Part shown: piece after piece, positions 33,166 to 42,870 of the stretch
How positions within the stretch are numbered: position 1 is the stretch's first letter
Layout: each line of letters starts with the position of its first letter
Source: Actinoplanes auranticolor
GTDB taxonomy: Bacteria > Actinomycetota > Actinomycetes > Mycobacteriales > Micromonosporaceae
DNA length: 64,000 nucleotides
Assembly (NCBI RefSeq): GCF_018332655.1
Contig: NZ_BOQL01000038.1
Span: forward strand, 87,921-151,920
Direction: 5' to 3'
Notes under the pieces: model-generated
What the model was told of the DNA's origin: nothing
Databases searched by the model: none
The model's input: the letters and a program-made list of their open reading frames with translations, nothing else
Position numbers and translations under genes: made by a program

Positions 33166-34950
33166 TCACAAATCGGTGGTCGTGGCGGTGATGTCCTGAG
33201 ACAGCTGCCGAGCTGAGTTGATCAGTGGCTCGTGGCTGAACGCCTGCGGGAAGTTGCCGACCTGGCGGCCGGCGAGCGGGTCCCACTCTTCGGCCAACAG
33301 CCCGACGTCGTTACGCAAACCGAGCAGGCGCTCGAACAAGGTCACGGCGTCGTGCTGACGGCCCAGGCCGTGCAAAGCGTCGACCAGCCAGAAACTGCAC
33401 GCCAGGAAAGCGCCCTCGCGACCCGGCAGCCCGTCGACGCCGGCCTCGGTGCGGTACCGCAGCACGAAGCCGTCCTCGCACAATTCCCGCTCGATGGCGT
33501 GCACTGTCCCCGCGATCCGCTCGTCGCGCCAGGGCAGGAAACCGACCCTCGGCAACAGCAGCAACGACGCGTCCAACTCGCTGCCCCCGTAGTACTGGGT
33601 GAACGTATTTCGCCGCGGGTCGAAACCCTTCTCACACACGTCACGGTGAATGTCGTCGCACAGCGCGCGCCAGCGGTCGACCGGTCCATCGAGACCGAAC
33701 TGCTCGACGCCGCGGATCATCCGGTCCGTTCCGGCCCACGCCATCACCTTGGAGTGAACGAAGTGCCGCCGGGGCCCCCGGACCTCCCACAACCCGTTGT
33801 CCGGCTCCTTCCAGTTGCCCTCGAGGAAGTCCATCAGCGCCCGTTGCAGGTCCCACGGGTCCTCCGACGCGCCCAGGGTCGTGGCGCGTCCCAGGTGCAG
33901 GCCCTCTAGGACCTCGCCCCAGACATCGAGCTGAAACTGCGCGGCCGCGCCGTTACCGATCCGCACCGGAGAGGAGTTCTCGTAGCCGGCGAGCCATGGC
34001 AACTCGTACTCCGGCAATCGACGAGTGCCGTCCAGGCCGTACATGATGCGCAGCTGTGCCGGTGACCCGGCCACGGCCCGCAACAGCCAGTCCCGCCATG
34101 CCCGGGCCTCCTCGACGAAGCCACTGGCCAGCAACGCCTGGAGAGTGAACGTCGAATCGCGGAGCCAGCAGTACCGATAGTCCCAGTTGCGGCTGCCGCC
34201 CAACTGCTCGGGCAGCGAAGTCGTTGCCGCCGCCACGATCCCCCCGGTGGGTGCGTACGTCAGCCCTTTCAGGGTCACCAACGACCGGCGCACGGCATCC
34301 TGCCAGCCGCCCTGATAGGTGCACTGATCCATCCATCCGGACCAGAAGGACTCGGTCTCGTCCAGTGCCTTGACCGCGTCCACCGGCTCCGGAGCCGGCT
34401 CATGCGACGGCGCCCAGATCATCACGAACGGCACCCGGTCACCGGCGGCCACCTCGAAGTCAGCCCAGCTGGCCTCATCCTCGCCGCGCAGCGGCACCGG
34501 CGAGCGCAACCAGACCGCGTCCGGCCCTGCTATCGCGGTCAACATGCCGTCACCGTGACGCACCCACGGAACAATCGAACCGTAGTCAAAACGCAGCCGC
34601 AGCTCACTGCGCATCCGGACCCGGCCACTCACACCCTCCACGATCCGCACCACATCGGCGGCGTCCCCGCGCGGCGGCATGAAATCCACCACCCGCACCG
34701 TGCCGTCCGGGCCGGTCCATTCGCTCTCCAGCACCAGCGAATCGCCCCGATACCGCCGCGTCGTGCACGTGCCGCCCGCGGCCGGCGCCAACCGCCAATG
34801 ACCAGCGGACTCGGCGTCGAGCAATGCCGCAAAGCACGCCGGCGAGTCGAACCGCGGCAGACACAGCCAATCGATCGACCCGTCCCGGCCGACCAGAGCA
34901 GCCGTATGCAGGTCTCCGATCATCGCGTAGTCCTCGATACGCCCTGCCAT
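33166..34950 (-). CDS. glycoside hydrolase family 15 protein (glucoamylase/trehalase type)
   Basis: 594-aa cytoplasmic enzyme. Starts with the GH15 N-terminal signature (IEDYAMIGDLHTAALVGRDG), has an all-alpha barrel with WDYRYCWLRDSTFTLQALL and, near the C-terminus, LLAEEWDP containing a candidate catalytic Glu. Family members hydrolyse alpha-glucosidic bonds of trehalose, maltooligosaccharides or glucans. GAGGAG 6-7 nt upstream supports the ATG at 34950. Trehalose turnover would suit the stress theme, but the substrate is not determined. Confidence 0.88.
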   Translation of the reverse strand: MAGRIEDYAMIGDLHTAALVGRDGSIDWLCLPRFDSPACFAALLDAESAGHWRLAPAAGGTCTTRRYRGDSLVLESEWTGPDGTVRVVDFMPPRGDAADVVRIVEGVSGRVRMRSELRLRFDYGSIVPWVRHGDGMLTAIAGPDAVWLRSPVPLRGEDEASWADFEVAAGDRVPFVMIWAPSHEPAPEPVDAVKALDETESFWSGWMDQCTYQGGWQDAVRRSLVTLKGLTYAPTGGIVAAATTSLPEQLGGSRNWDYRYCWLRDSTFTLQALLASGFVEEARAWRDWLLRAVAGSPAQLRIMYGLDGTRRLPEYELPWLAGYENSSPVRIGNGAAAQFQLDVWGEVLEGLHLGRATTLGASEDPWDLQRALMDFLEGNWKEPDNGLWEVRGPRRHFVHSKVMAWAGTDRMIRGVEQFGLDGPVDRWRALCDDIHRDVCEKGFDPRRNTFTQYYGGSELDASLLLLPRVGFLPWRDERIAGTVHAIERELCEDGFVLRYRTEAGVDGLPGREGAFLACSFWLVDALHGLGRQHDAVTLFERLLGLRNDVGLLAEEWDPLAGRQVGNFPQAFSHEPLINSARQLSQDITATTTDL

Positions 34951-35289
34951 CCGACAACTCCTCACTACCGACTACGTCATAGAGCCACTCCGCACGATCA
35001 GCATCCGAAACGAATCGGAAAGGCACCGCCGACGGTGCGGATGCGCCGACACCAATGCCGGCCATGACTGCTCACCATGCGGTGCCGACCGCTCCGGGCC
35101 ATTTCTCGCCACGCCGAACCCACCATGCCAGACAGCCAGCACTCGCGCATGGCTCCCGCCACACCCGGTCGGACCACAGCACCGGGACGGTCGGTCACCA
35201 CTATGAGCGTGGATCGCGTCTCACCGCCGGCTCGGGGTCGCCGCCGGCGCGGTGCTGTCCGCACCGCGCCGGCCGTCATGCGTAACGCG
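34951..35289. other. intergenic region upstream of the GH15 gene
   Basis: About 340 bp with no supported gene, no TGAC repeat, and no clear hairpin. Confidence 0.35.
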
Positions 35290-35823
35290 TCAGGGGGTGT
35301 ACTTGGGGATGAGCTCGGTGGTGATCCGGCGTGCGTAGTGCTCCGCCTCGGCGGTCGGCGGACGGCCGTTGGCCTCCGTCGTGGCGACCGGGCCCGCGTT
35401 GTAGCCCCACAGCAGAGCCGTGGTGAGGTCCACCGGCACGGTGGATACCTGACTGACCAGGTCGCACATGTAGCGGCCTTGGGCGATGATGGCGTCCGGC
35501 GGATCGAACGGGCTGGTCCAGCCGTTGCCGTTGGCGTCTGTCCCGTACGCCGCCCAGGTGCCGGGCAGGAATTGTGCGATGCCTTCCGCGCCGATGGACG
35601 AGACAGCATCGGGGTTCCACTCCGACTCCTGCTCGATCTGGGCTGCGAGGAGCGGGCCGTTCACCGCATCGCAGGTGACGGCGGCCTGCCTGACCCAGCT
35701 TTCGTATTCACCCGGCACGTTCCTGACATCCGGCGATCCGGCCCACGCGGGCCCCGCTATGAGCGCCGCACCGCCGCTCGCCGCCAACGCCACACCCATC
35801 GCTCTGCCGATGATTCTGAGCAT
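35290..35823 (-). CDS. secreted SLT-type lytic transglycosylase
   Basis: 177-aa secreted protein. Signal peptide ~1-28 (ends GPAWA), then a single SLT/lysozyme-like domain with catalytic Glu in QIEQESEWNPDAVSS, followed by GIAQFLPGTWAAYG and ALLWGYNAGP. It cleaves peptidoglycan between MurNAc and GlcNAc. No LysM or other wall-binding domain. GAGGAGG fixes the start, and a GGGTAC box about 26 nt upstream may be a sigma-B-type -10 element. Confidence 0.88.
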   Translation of the reverse strand: MLRIIGRAMGVALAASGGAALIAGPAWAGSPDVRNVPGEYESWVRQAAVTCDAVNGPLLAAQIEQESEWNPDAVSSIGAEGIAQFLPGTWAAYGTDANGNGWTSPFDPPDAIIAQGRYMCDLVSQVSTVPVDLTTALLWGYNAGPVATTEANGRPPTAEAEHYARRITTELIPKYTP

Positions 35824-36648
35824 TTTTCCTCCTCGGTTCGCGTGGCTGTCCGGTACCCGTGCCGGCGTGGCATTAACGCAAATACATCGATGTCACCGTA
35901 CTGACATATTTCGCGCTCCGTGGCCGTATCTGCACCGAGAGAAAGGCTGCTTCATGACTCCGATGGCGCCCCGGTCCCCGCGAGGTGTTCGCCGAGATCG
36001 GGTAGCGCACAACCCAGGCCCGGTAAGCCTCACCGGTGACGGCGCCGTCAATCCGGCACGCGAACCTTCCGGCAAAAGCATCGCCACGGACGGACCCCGC
36101 AGTTGATGCGACGCGACGATCGTCGCGCCGCATCTCGCTCTGATCCGAATGACCGGCACACATGCCCGACGCCGATATCGACGGCGGGATCAGGCATTTC
36201 CGCAATCGCTCAAGCGCCGTGAGACGAACAGTGGCTGCGCCGGCTGGAAGCGCCGATGAGCGTGCTCGGCGCCATTTCCTGCTGATGGTCCTCGACCAGA
36301 GCCTTGCTCGGGACCCCACAGCTCCAGCAGGTGCCCGTGGTGCCGTTCCTGCGGCTCCTGCGGCCGCTCTGGGCGGCCCGGTTGCTCGGGGTGGCCGAAT
36401 GGCGTCCTCGGCCCTGCGGGGCTCACGGTCGGCCGGACGGCTGTCGTCCAGTCGGCTGGACCCAGGACACCACCACGAACACCTCGCCGCCCGCCGTGAC
36501 GACAGCGCCACGCCGCCATCGGGAACGAACACATCGCGTCCTGCGTGGTGGTCCAACGGCGCAGCAGTGCCCTGAGTGCCGACGGCAGTCGCGGAGCGGC
36601 GCCCGGCATCGGCGTCAGGCCAGTCCGACAGTTTGCCTACAGCGGCGC
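35824..36648. other. long intergenic region without supported gene
   Basis: 825 bp. Every open frame is Arg/Pro/Ala-rich with no family similarity I can see. Just upstream of the SLT gene, at about 35889-35904, there is an inverted repeat TGTCA-N6-TGACA in an AT-richer patch. The rest shows nothing recognisable and may be decayed sequence. Confidence 0.35.
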
Positions 36649-37161
36649 CTACGGTGAGGGCTGCGTAACGACTCCGCTCTCCGGGGCATCAGGGCGCGGC
36701 GAGGCGGTCGATCGCTGGAGCCGGCCGATCTCGCTGCCCTTGGCGTCACGCAACACCAGCACGTCAACGTCGAGCTGCACGGTTTGGGTCTGAGTCAGCC
36801 AACGCCCCAGATTCACATTGTCACAGCCGATCAGGGTGCTCGGACCGCTGGACGCCTCGAATCCACCGTCCGAGTCGACGCTCCAACGCCCGGACAGACC
36901 ATTGCAACCGTCCGTACCGCGCCAGGTGCCGTCCTGCGCGAACTGCACGTACGGAGTTTCGTGCCAACGGTCGCTCCGGGAGACCACCGGAACCCAACGA
37001 CCTGAGAGCTCCTGCTGTTCGAGTAGGTCCGCCCCCGCGGAGGGCCGGGCAGGAGACGCCCCACCCGTCCCCGGTGTGCGGCCGGGTGTGGGTTCCCCGC
37101 ATCCGTTCAGCGCCGCGCACACCACGATCAGACCAATCAGAAAACCGTTCCGACACCGCAT
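36649..37161 (-). CDS. META-domain lipoprotein
   Basis: 170-aa lipoprotein: signal peptide with lipobox (AALNGC), Pro/Gly linker, and a META/HslJ-like domain (LSGRWVPVVSRSD, VQFAQDGTWRGTDGCNGLSG, LIGCDNVNLGRWL). HslJ-type domains are linked to heat-shock and envelope-stress tolerance; the two Cys in the domain match the usual pair. The GAGGAGGG site before the ATG at 37161 is decisive over an upstream in-frame Met. Confidence 0.78.
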   Translation of the reverse strand: MRCRNGFLIGLIVVCAALNGCGEPTPGRTPGTGGASPARPSAGADLLEQQELSGRWVPVVSRSDRWHETPYVQFAQDGTWRGTDGCNGLSGRWSVDSDGGFEASSGPSTLIGCDNVNLGRWLTQTQTVQLDVDVLVLRDAKGSEIGRLQRSTASPRPDAPESGVVTQPSP

Positions 37162-38032
37162 TGCAGCCCTCCTCATTGCTCAGGTCTCCCGCGGGAAGCA
37201 GCCAAGCGACAACCGATCTCCTGTCCGCAGCAGCGATTTCTCCGACGCGGATCGTGGAATCTTGACAACTGCCTGGGCCGTCCATCCTCTTCCGGTTCGA
37301 GCGTCTCTATTCTTTGCTCTCGAGCCAAGTCAGGAGGGCCTCCTTCCGGGTGATTTCTTCCCGCGCCTGGCCTGGCACAGGGCTTGCCTTTCATCAACCG
37401 CCTCTGCTGCCGAAAGGGCCCGTGCCGTGAAGTAGACGAGCGTTTGTGTGGTGCGGTGCCTACCCGCGGAATGCCCGGCAATACCAGCCGCATGCAGGCG
37501 TGTCCCGGCGGCGAACAGCGCCGAGACCGGCGAGCCCGGTTGGGCTTGATCTTGGGCCTCTCACCCGAGCGGCGGCGTTCTCCGCGTCCTCACCAGCCAT
37601 CCTGAGGGCATGAGTGCTCGTCTGACGGCGGCCTTCCCATAGAGGGACCGGACCCGCTCCCTTCCTCCGCCAGTGCCCACCCGGACGGCGGCTTTCCGAT
37701 GACCCTGGACCACGGATAGGTACGGCACCGCTGATTCGGGCTCTGGGCGACCGGGTAGCAGTCGCAGTCCGCACCCGAAGAGCGGCTGTGCGACCGACAC
37801 CTGCCATGCCGGACGACGCCCTGCCACCGGCGCATGGTCGCCTACCCCGCGACATTTCGGCTACCAGGACCTTGTACCCGGCCGGGCACCTGGACCAGGA
37901 GCGCCGATCCCCGCGGCGCGGACGCTGCTGACCGTGACAGACACGATGCCGGCGGCGCCCCGAGGCCCGATCGTGCCGCCACGGATCGGGGAACCGACGT
38001 CTGGCCCTCCCACACCAAGGACGATCTTTGAT
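37162..38032. other. intergenic region upstream of META and YihY genes
   Basis: About 870 bp between divergent genes. Open frames here are not protein-like. Two short copies of a motif around GACGGCGGC(C/T)TTCC lie about 60 bp apart (near 37622 and 37683). A TTGACA sequence near 37263 is a possible housekeeping -35 element. In-frame GTG 37934 upstream of the YihY gene is a possible alternative start. Confidence 0.35.
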
Positions 38033-39025
38033 ATGGACGATCGGAGAGCACACCCTGAGTGGATCGCACGGATGTGGGAACGGCTGCGCACCGGCACCCG
38101 CGCCGGTATCGAGCTGACCGTGAGTGCGGCCCGCGAGTCGATGCGCGACCGGGTGCTCGGGCTGGCGGCCGAGGCGAGCTACTGGACGATGCTGTCCCTA
38201 CCGCCACTGCTGCTCGCGCTGCTCACGCTCACCGGGCAGCTGGGCACCGCCTTCGGCGCCGACTACTCCGAACCGGTGGCAGCCGCCATCCTCGGCTGGG
38301 CCGATGGGGTCTTCACCGGGCAGACCATGCGCGAGGTCGTCCGGCCACTCGTGATCGGCACTCTGCACGACGACAATTCAGGGCTGCTGTCGCTCAGTCT
38401 GCTGCTGGCGTTGTGGAGCGGATCCGCGGCGCTGGGCAACTACGTCTCTGCGATCACGGTCGCCTACGACATGGAGGGCCTGCGCAGCTTCTGGCGTACC
38501 CGGCTGCTGAGCCTGGGCCTGTATGTCGGCGCCTTGATCGTCGGCACGATCCTGCTGCCGCTGCTGGTCCTCGGCCCCGGCGTCCTCACTCGCCTGCTCA
38601 CCCGACTGCCCGGACCGGACCTGACATGGCTGGTCACAGTGGGTTACTGGCCTCTCGTGTCACTGTTGTCCGTGGCGGCTCTGACCTCGCTCTACCACGT
38701 CGCCGTGCCGGTGCGCACCCGCTGGCGCAGGGACCTGCCGGGAGCGATCGCGGCCATGGTGGTGTGGATCGCCGGCAGCGTCGCCTTGCGCACTTACCTC
38801 GCGTCGGGCCTGCGCAGCGACACCGGAGCGGCGGCCGCGCCGATCGCTGTCCTGCTGTTCTTCTTCCTGACCGCCCTGGCCGTACTGATCGGGGCAGAAC
38901 TCAACGCCACCATCGACGACAGATGGCCCGATGCCTCGACCCGGGAGGGACGCCGAGATGCCAGGAACCGACGTGCCCGAGCCTCCGGCGCGCGCCGAGG
39001 TGGCCCGGCACCCGGTACCGGGTAG
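38033..39025 (+). CDS. YihY/BrkB-family membrane protein
   Basis: About 330 aa with six transmembrane helices and the family's opening motif (DRVLGLAAEASYWTMLSLPP). The YihY/virulence factor BrkB family is often labelled RNase BN by old misannotation; its function is unclear. The C-terminal tail is Arg-rich and cytoplasmic. I prefer the ATG at 38033 (AAGGAC upstream) to the GTG at 37934. Confidence 0.8.
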   Translation: MDDRRAHPEWIARMWERLRTGTRAGIELTVSAARESMRDRVLGLAAEASYWTMLSLPPLLLALLTLTGQLGTAFGADYSEPVAAAILGWADGVFTGQTMREVVRPLVIGTLHDDNSGLLSLSLLLALWSGSAALGNYVSAITVAYDMEGLRSFWRTRLLSLGLYVGALIVGTILLPLLVLGPGVLTRLLTRLPGPDLTWLVTVGYWPLVSLLSVAALTSLYHVAVPVRTRWRRDLPGAIAAMVVWIAGSVALRTYLASGLRSDTGAAAAPIAVLLFFFLTALAVLIGAELNATIDDRWPDASTREGRRDARNRRARASGARRGGPAPGTG

Positions 39026-39272
39026 GACCACCCGGCTGCTCCCAGGCATTGATCGCGCCGGCGTTCGGATCCTCGCCCGCCCCGAAACCCCCGACCACAG
39101 ACAGCAGGTTCAGCAAGGTGGCCGCCGTCTCGCCGGAGCTTTCCGCACCCCGAGGACCGCCAGCCGATACACGCCATCACCGCCAGGAGCGGCGCCGCCA
39201 TCACCGTGTCCGGAATACCCGGCCGCGTGCGCCACCGAGCAGGCCGACGCCTTGAACGAGAAGATCATCTGA
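39026..39272 (-). pseudogene. possible frameshifted remnant of a small membrane protein
   Basis: On the minus strand an ATG at 39272 starts MIFSFKASACSVAHAAGY. Protein-like sequence then continues in two other frames (VMAAPLLAVMACIGWRS, then TLLNLLSVVGGFGAGEDPN and AINAWEQPGGPTRY). The succession of frames suggests a decayed or mis-sequenced gene. A TGAC direct-repeat element lies 66 bp upstream of the ATG, the distance seen for intact genes. Family unknown. Confidence 0.3.
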
Positions 39273-39317
39273 CCCGAACCGGCTCGTGACCGTGATGGTC
39301 GCAGCAGCGTGTGCGCC

Positions 39318-39453
39318 GTCGAGACGACAGCGGCCGATTCACGAAACTGTCATGGCATCGCCGGACACGTGCGATCTCGTTGCGCAACACTTTTCCACCA
39401 GATGGGGCCCGAGGCTGCTGACGGTCCGCCCCTCCCCCGGGTAGCGGATCAGG
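39318..39453 (+). repeat. duplicated intergenic element, copy 1
   Basis: A ~136-bp segment colinear with 52301-52437 and roughly three quarters identical by eye. Shared blocks in order: GTCGAGACGAC, TTCACGAAA, GTCATG-CATCGCC, GATCTCG-TGCGCAAC, ACCAGATGG, CTGCTGAC, CGGGTAGCGG, AGG. It holds a TGAC-type repeat at its left end and a GGGTAG box at its right end. No conserved ORF is shared by the two copies. Confidence 0.6.
39338..39352 (-). promoter_or_regulatory. TGAC direct-repeat element J
   Basis: Plus strand TTCACGAAACTGTCA (minus strand TGACAGTTTCGTGAA), 11-bp period. Inside the duplicated intergenic element; 66 bp from the possible remnant gene start at 39272. Confidence 0.35.
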
Positions 39454-39496
39454 CGCGGCTATCGGGCCCCATCGCACCAGCGGGCACCGTCGCCGC

Positions 39497-40006
39497 TCAA
39501 CCTGCCGGCGACGGTGACTGCACCGGCGTGGATGCACCGCCCGAGGCGGCCGCCGAACCTCCGGCGACCAGGACTTCCTCCCGCTCGAAGTCGCCATACA
39601 GGCCGGGGTCCGCCAGCCCGTACCCGTCGCGGTAGATCTCGTAGTCGAACTGGCGGACGACACCAGTCACCTCGACTTGCTGGCCGGCCTCGACACTCCT
39701 CGCCGGTGCGGAGATCACCAGTAGTGTGTCGTCGCCGTACTCTCTCCCGTCCAGCACGAAGGAACTCGGACCGACCACTCTGGTGACGGTACCCAGCACA
39801 GTCACTGTCCGACCCACATAGGACGGTCCGCCGAAGTAGGCGTCGGTGATATCGCCGATCTCCGGGCTGGCCTCCGTGGTAGCGGCCGGTGGGGTCGCGG
39901 GGACGACATCATCGTCTTCGCCGCAGGCGCCGAGAATGAGCGGCACCGCGAACAAGCTCGCCGCGACCGACATCCGGATGCGGTAGCGCTTCCGATACGT
40001 TCTCAT
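39497..40006 (-). CDS. OB-fold-like lipoprotein 3
   Basis: 169-aa lipoprotein: basic N-terminus, lipobox (LILGACG), acidic/Thr-Pro linker, then the same domain as lipoproteins 1 and 4 (YFGGPSYVGRTVTVLGTVTR, VLDGREYGDDTLLVI, VTGVVRQFDYEIYRDGYGL, EEVLVAGG). GAAGGAGGAG 4-5 nt upstream fixes the ATG at 40006. The domain is likely extracytoplasmic and ligand-binding; the ligand is unknown. Confidence 0.7.
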   Translation of the reverse strand: MRTYRKRYRIRMSVAASLFAVPLILGACGEDDDVVPATPPAATTEASPEIGDITDAYFGGPSYVGRTVTVLGTVTRVVGPSSFVLDGREYGDDTLLVISAPARSVEAGQQVEVTGVVRQFDYEIYRDGYGLADPGLYGDFEREEVLVAGGSAAASGGASTPVQSPSPAG

Positions 40007-40244
40007 CGTGCTCCTCCTTCAGCGCTTTCGATTGCCCAGGCCCATGCCCGGCATCCGTCGCCCGCGCCGGCTCAGCCCACGGCAATGAACCGGGAGATCC
40101 TCGCGGGCACCACCATCCCGGTAACCTTCACCTTCGCCCTCGCCGGTCCGTCACGGTGGAAGCATCGGTGCAGCCGAACAACGCCGTCCAGCCGCAGCCG
40201 GAGCAACAGGTGCTACGCCGGCCTGCGCCGTAACGGCGGAAAGA

Positions 40245-40565
40245 TCACGGGTCGACATGCCCGCGCCGTTCGTCCTCCCACGTGGTCAGCCGGTTACAGA
40301 CGTCGGCGACGCCCGGAACTCGCCACACCAGGCGGTGCATCAGAGCGTTCAGCGCGCGGGTGACCACGACGCCCTCCAGAACGACCACGCCGTTCTGCAC
40401 CTCCAAGACAACCCGGTTGCCGGGTCCCTCGAGGTCTCCGCGCAGACAGTCGGCGATGCGCAGCATCAGTTCCTCGTCAGCGGGCAGCGCCGGGCCAGGA
40501 CGGACGAAGAAACCACCGTTCGGGACACTGTCGAAGGGGGAATCGAAAGAAAAGTACGGAATCAT
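40245..40565 (-). CDS. BON-domain protein 5
   Basis: 106-aa soluble protein; BON domain at about residues 35-100 (VVLEVQNGVVVLEGVVVT, then VADVCNRLTTWE). Closest in this window to BON protein 1: both share a MxPxFxFDSPFD/MPFPPFDGF-like start and the W-R-x-P-x-V-x-D-V-C-N-R-L ending. GGAGG before the ATG fixes the start. Confidence 0.8.
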   Translation of the reverse strand: MIPYFSFDSPFDSVPNGGFFVRPGPALPADEELMLRIADCLRGDLEGPGNRVVLEVQNGVVVLEGVVVTRALNALMHRLVWRVPGVADVCNRLTTWEDERRGHVDP

Positions 40566-40664
40566 GGGAACCTCCGGGCGGGGCCGGCGGGGCCGTACCG
40601 ATGGCCGGCCGGTGCAAGGGCCCTACCATCCGGTGGTCGTGGCCAACCATCCCCCGCTGTCGGA

Positions 40665-41162
40665 TCAGGTCGTCGCGGCCGGTTCATCGGGGGCGGTGGC
40701 GACGCTGCCGTGCAGAATGCGGACAGCACGGTCGGCGAACGCCGCGCCGACCCGGACTTCGTAGTACCGGGCCGCTCCCCCGATGCGCATCGGCGCACGG
40801 GGCGGAGCCGCCACAGCACAGCAAAGTACAGCCACCAGCGGGGCGGCGACAGCGCCGAAGACAGCGCCGACAGCGACCGGAAGCGGTAACACCAGTGGAG
40901 CGTCCAGCTCCCATACCTGCACCAGTACACCCGATACCGCGCCTATGACCGCTCCGGCCACGGTAGCGCCCAGTACGACGAGCCGGCGCACCGGCAGGAT
41001 CGGTCCAGATGCCGCTGGCCGCTCCGGGCGGCAGACGATCGCCATGCCGCTCGTCGGAATCTTCTGCGCGAGTCGGTCAGCCGCTGCGGAAGCCTCGTCA
41101 GACCGCAGATAGATCGCGACGACCTGCTGTGCCCCACCGGCCGGTGGGTCGTTACCGATCAT
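40665..41162 (-). CDS. two-helix membrane protein with soluble flanks
   Basis: 165-aa protein: N-terminal soluble ~55 residues (VVAIYLRSDEASAAADRLAQ), two hydrophobic helices (about 60-85 and 92-118), and a C-terminal soluble segment (GGAARYYEVRVGAAFADRAV). The layout resembles general-stress membrane proteins of the DUF1269/Alr-like type that bracket two glycine-rich helices, but I cannot name the family. A TGAC repeat begins 128 bp upstream. Confidence 0.6.
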   Translation of the reverse strand: MIGNDPPAGGAQQVVAIYLRSDEASAAADRLAQKIPTSGMAIVCRPERPAASGPILPVRRLVVLGATVAGAVIGAVSGVLVQVWELDAPLVLPLPVAVGAVFGAVAAPLVAVLCCAVAAPPRAPMRIGGAARYYEVRVGAAFADRAVRILHGSVATAPDEPAATT

Positions 41163-41289
41163 GCTCTCATCTCCTCGCCGGTTGGTCGCGGACCGGCTGT
41201 GGCTGCGTGCCGCGACGGCGAAGGACTGCGGGACGCGTGGCGGCAGTCGGACGTACCTGGGTTATTCCCCCGGCGAGGTCGGGATAACG

Positions 41290-41304
41290 TGACAGCCGGA
41301 TGAC
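41290..41304 (+). promoter_or_regulatory. TGAC direct-repeat element K
   Basis: TGACAGCCGGATGAC, 11-bp period, between the divergent genes at 41162 (128 bp) and 41467 (163 bp). Confidence 0.4.
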
Positions 41305-41466
41305 GCAGTGTCGTGGTGGAACGTGTAGGCGACCCAAGCGCCACGGGAAGTCACCGTATGGGTCCGCGCTCGACGGGTAGGACCTGTGTGAGCAGTGAAA
41401 CGCGATCGCCGGGTGCGGCGAGCCGATCGATGCAGCGCGGGTGACCTTCGTTGACGACCGATAAGG

Positions 41467-42603
41467 ATGGCCTGCTTCATGGTCCCTCAAGATAGGCGGA
41501 CCCCCTACCAGCGCCTCGTCCGGGCGGCAGCTGTCACGGGGTCTCTGTTGGTTCTGGCACTGGCTGTCTACGTGGTCGCGCAGGTGCTGTACCGGGTCGC
41601 GATGATGACCATGGCCATCATCGTGGCTCTGCTGGTGACGGCCCTGATCGCCCCGCTAACGAGCTGGTTGAAGCGGATCCGGGTTCCGGCCTCACTTGCC
41701 GCGTTCAGCGGGGTGGCGGGGCTGCTGGCCGTGCTCGCTACGGCGTCGTACCTGATCGGCCGCCGGGCCGCCGGCCAACTGGATGATCTACAGGCGCAGG
41801 TCATCCAGGGGGCGGACCGGCTACGCCAGACCTTGGTGGACACGGTACCGGGCCTCGACCGGGCCCAGGTCGATGACATCGCCGCCCGCATGGTGCAGGG
41901 GCTGCGCCACGCGCTGCCCAGCCCTTACTCGGGCGTCACCACTGCGACCGAAACCCTGGCGGCGGTGCTCCTGGCGATTGTTCTGCTGTTTTTCTTCCTG
42001 CGCGACGGTGACCGGATGTGGAGGTGGCTGACCGGCCTGCTCCCCGCATCGCGAAGGTCCGACATCGACCGGGCGGGACACAGCGCATGGCAGGCGCTCA
42101 CCTCCTACACCCACGGCATCGTGGCGGTCGCCGCCGTCGACGCCGTCGGGATCGGTGCGGCGTTGTTCCTGCTCGACGTCCCACTCGCGATGTCCCTCGC
42201 CGTCCTGACCTTCCTGGCCGCCTTCGTCCCGGTCATCGGAGCGACGGTCGCCGGGGCTGCCGCGACCCTGGTCACGCTGGTCACCAACGGCACCAGCGAC
42301 GCGGTGATCGTGCTGGTCGTCGTCATCATCGTGCAGCAGGCGGAGGGCAACCTGCTGCATCCGGTGATCATGCGTAGAGCAGTGCGTCTACACCCTGTGG
42401 TGACCCTGCTCGCGGTCACCGCCGGCACCCTCCTGGCCGGCATCGCCGGGGCCTTGATCGCGGTCCCGGCCTGCGCCGTCGTCTACCACGCCATCCTCGG
42501 TTACCGCACAGCCGACCTCGACGCCAGCAGACAGCCCGCCGCGGCCGTGTCCGGCGACCACGCTCACCCTGAGGCGGAGCCGGGCGTCGGGCCCGCCCGG
42601 TGA
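41467..42603 (+). CDS. AI-2E family transporter
   Basis: 378-aa protein with the eight-helix plan of the AI-2E/TqsA-like family: N-terminal helix pairs (~22-85), the long amphipathic segment (RRAAGQLDDLQAQVIQGADR), and a C-terminal bundle with TFLAAFVPVIGATVAGAAAT and QQAEGNLLHPVIMRRAVRLH. The family covers autoinducer-2 export and Na+/H+ antiport; specificity cannot be read. In-frame Met at 41479 is an alternative start. A shorter broken relative lies at 63044-63325. Confidence 0.85.
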   Translation: MACFMVPQDRRTPYQRLVRAAAVTGSLLVLALAVYVVAQVLYRVAMMTMAIIVALLVTALIAPLTSWLKRIRVPASLAAFSGVAGLLAVLATASYLIGRRAAGQLDDLQAQVIQGADRLRQTLVDTVPGLDRAQVDDIAARMVQGLRHALPSPYSGVTTATETLAAVLLAIVLLFFFLRDGDRMWRWLTGLLPASRRSDIDRAGHSAWQALTSYTHGIVAVAAVDAVGIGAALFLLDVPLAMSLAVLTFLAAFVPVIGATVAGAAATLVTLVTNGTSDAVIVLVVVIIVQQAEGNLLHPVIMRRAVRLHPVVTLLAVTAGTLLAGIAGALIAVPACAVVYHAILGYRTADLDASRQPAAAVSGDHAHPEAEPGVGPAR

Positions 42604-42870
42604 GCGGTCAATCGCACTTCCCGATCAACCTCCGATCGCGTTGCCTCGCGCCGGTTGGGGGCGCGGTCGGCGTGGTAGAGGAGCTCTGGTGCATCCGTGA
42701 CAGCGGACCGGGCTACGACCCCGATCTGATCGATGAAGCCGACCGGTACGACCGCTGTACGACTACTACGGGGTACCCGCCGTTCTGGACATCCGCCCGG
42801 CTGGTACGCGGCGGCCGGTTGCGGGTAGGCGGCGCTCGACAGCATCGATATTCGGGAGAAGGAGATGCTC

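Noticed and set aside
35889..35904. TGTCA-N6-TGACA near the SLT gene as a TGAC-regulon site
   Set aside because: It is an inverted repeat, not a direct repeat with 11-bp period, so it does not match the element.
35873..36609. Long overlapping open frames on both strands between SLT and META genes
   Set aside because: Arg/Pro/Ala-rich translations without domains; open only because stop codons are rare at this G+C.
37561..37835. Minus-strand frame with repeated KAAVR words
   Set aside because: The words come from two short DNA repeats about 60 bp apart; no start site and no family similarity.
42604..42870. Plus-strand frame with ELWCIRDSGPGYDPDLIDEAD
   Set aside because: Third-position G/C is lower than in real genes here, there is no ribosome site, and the opposite strand is equally open.
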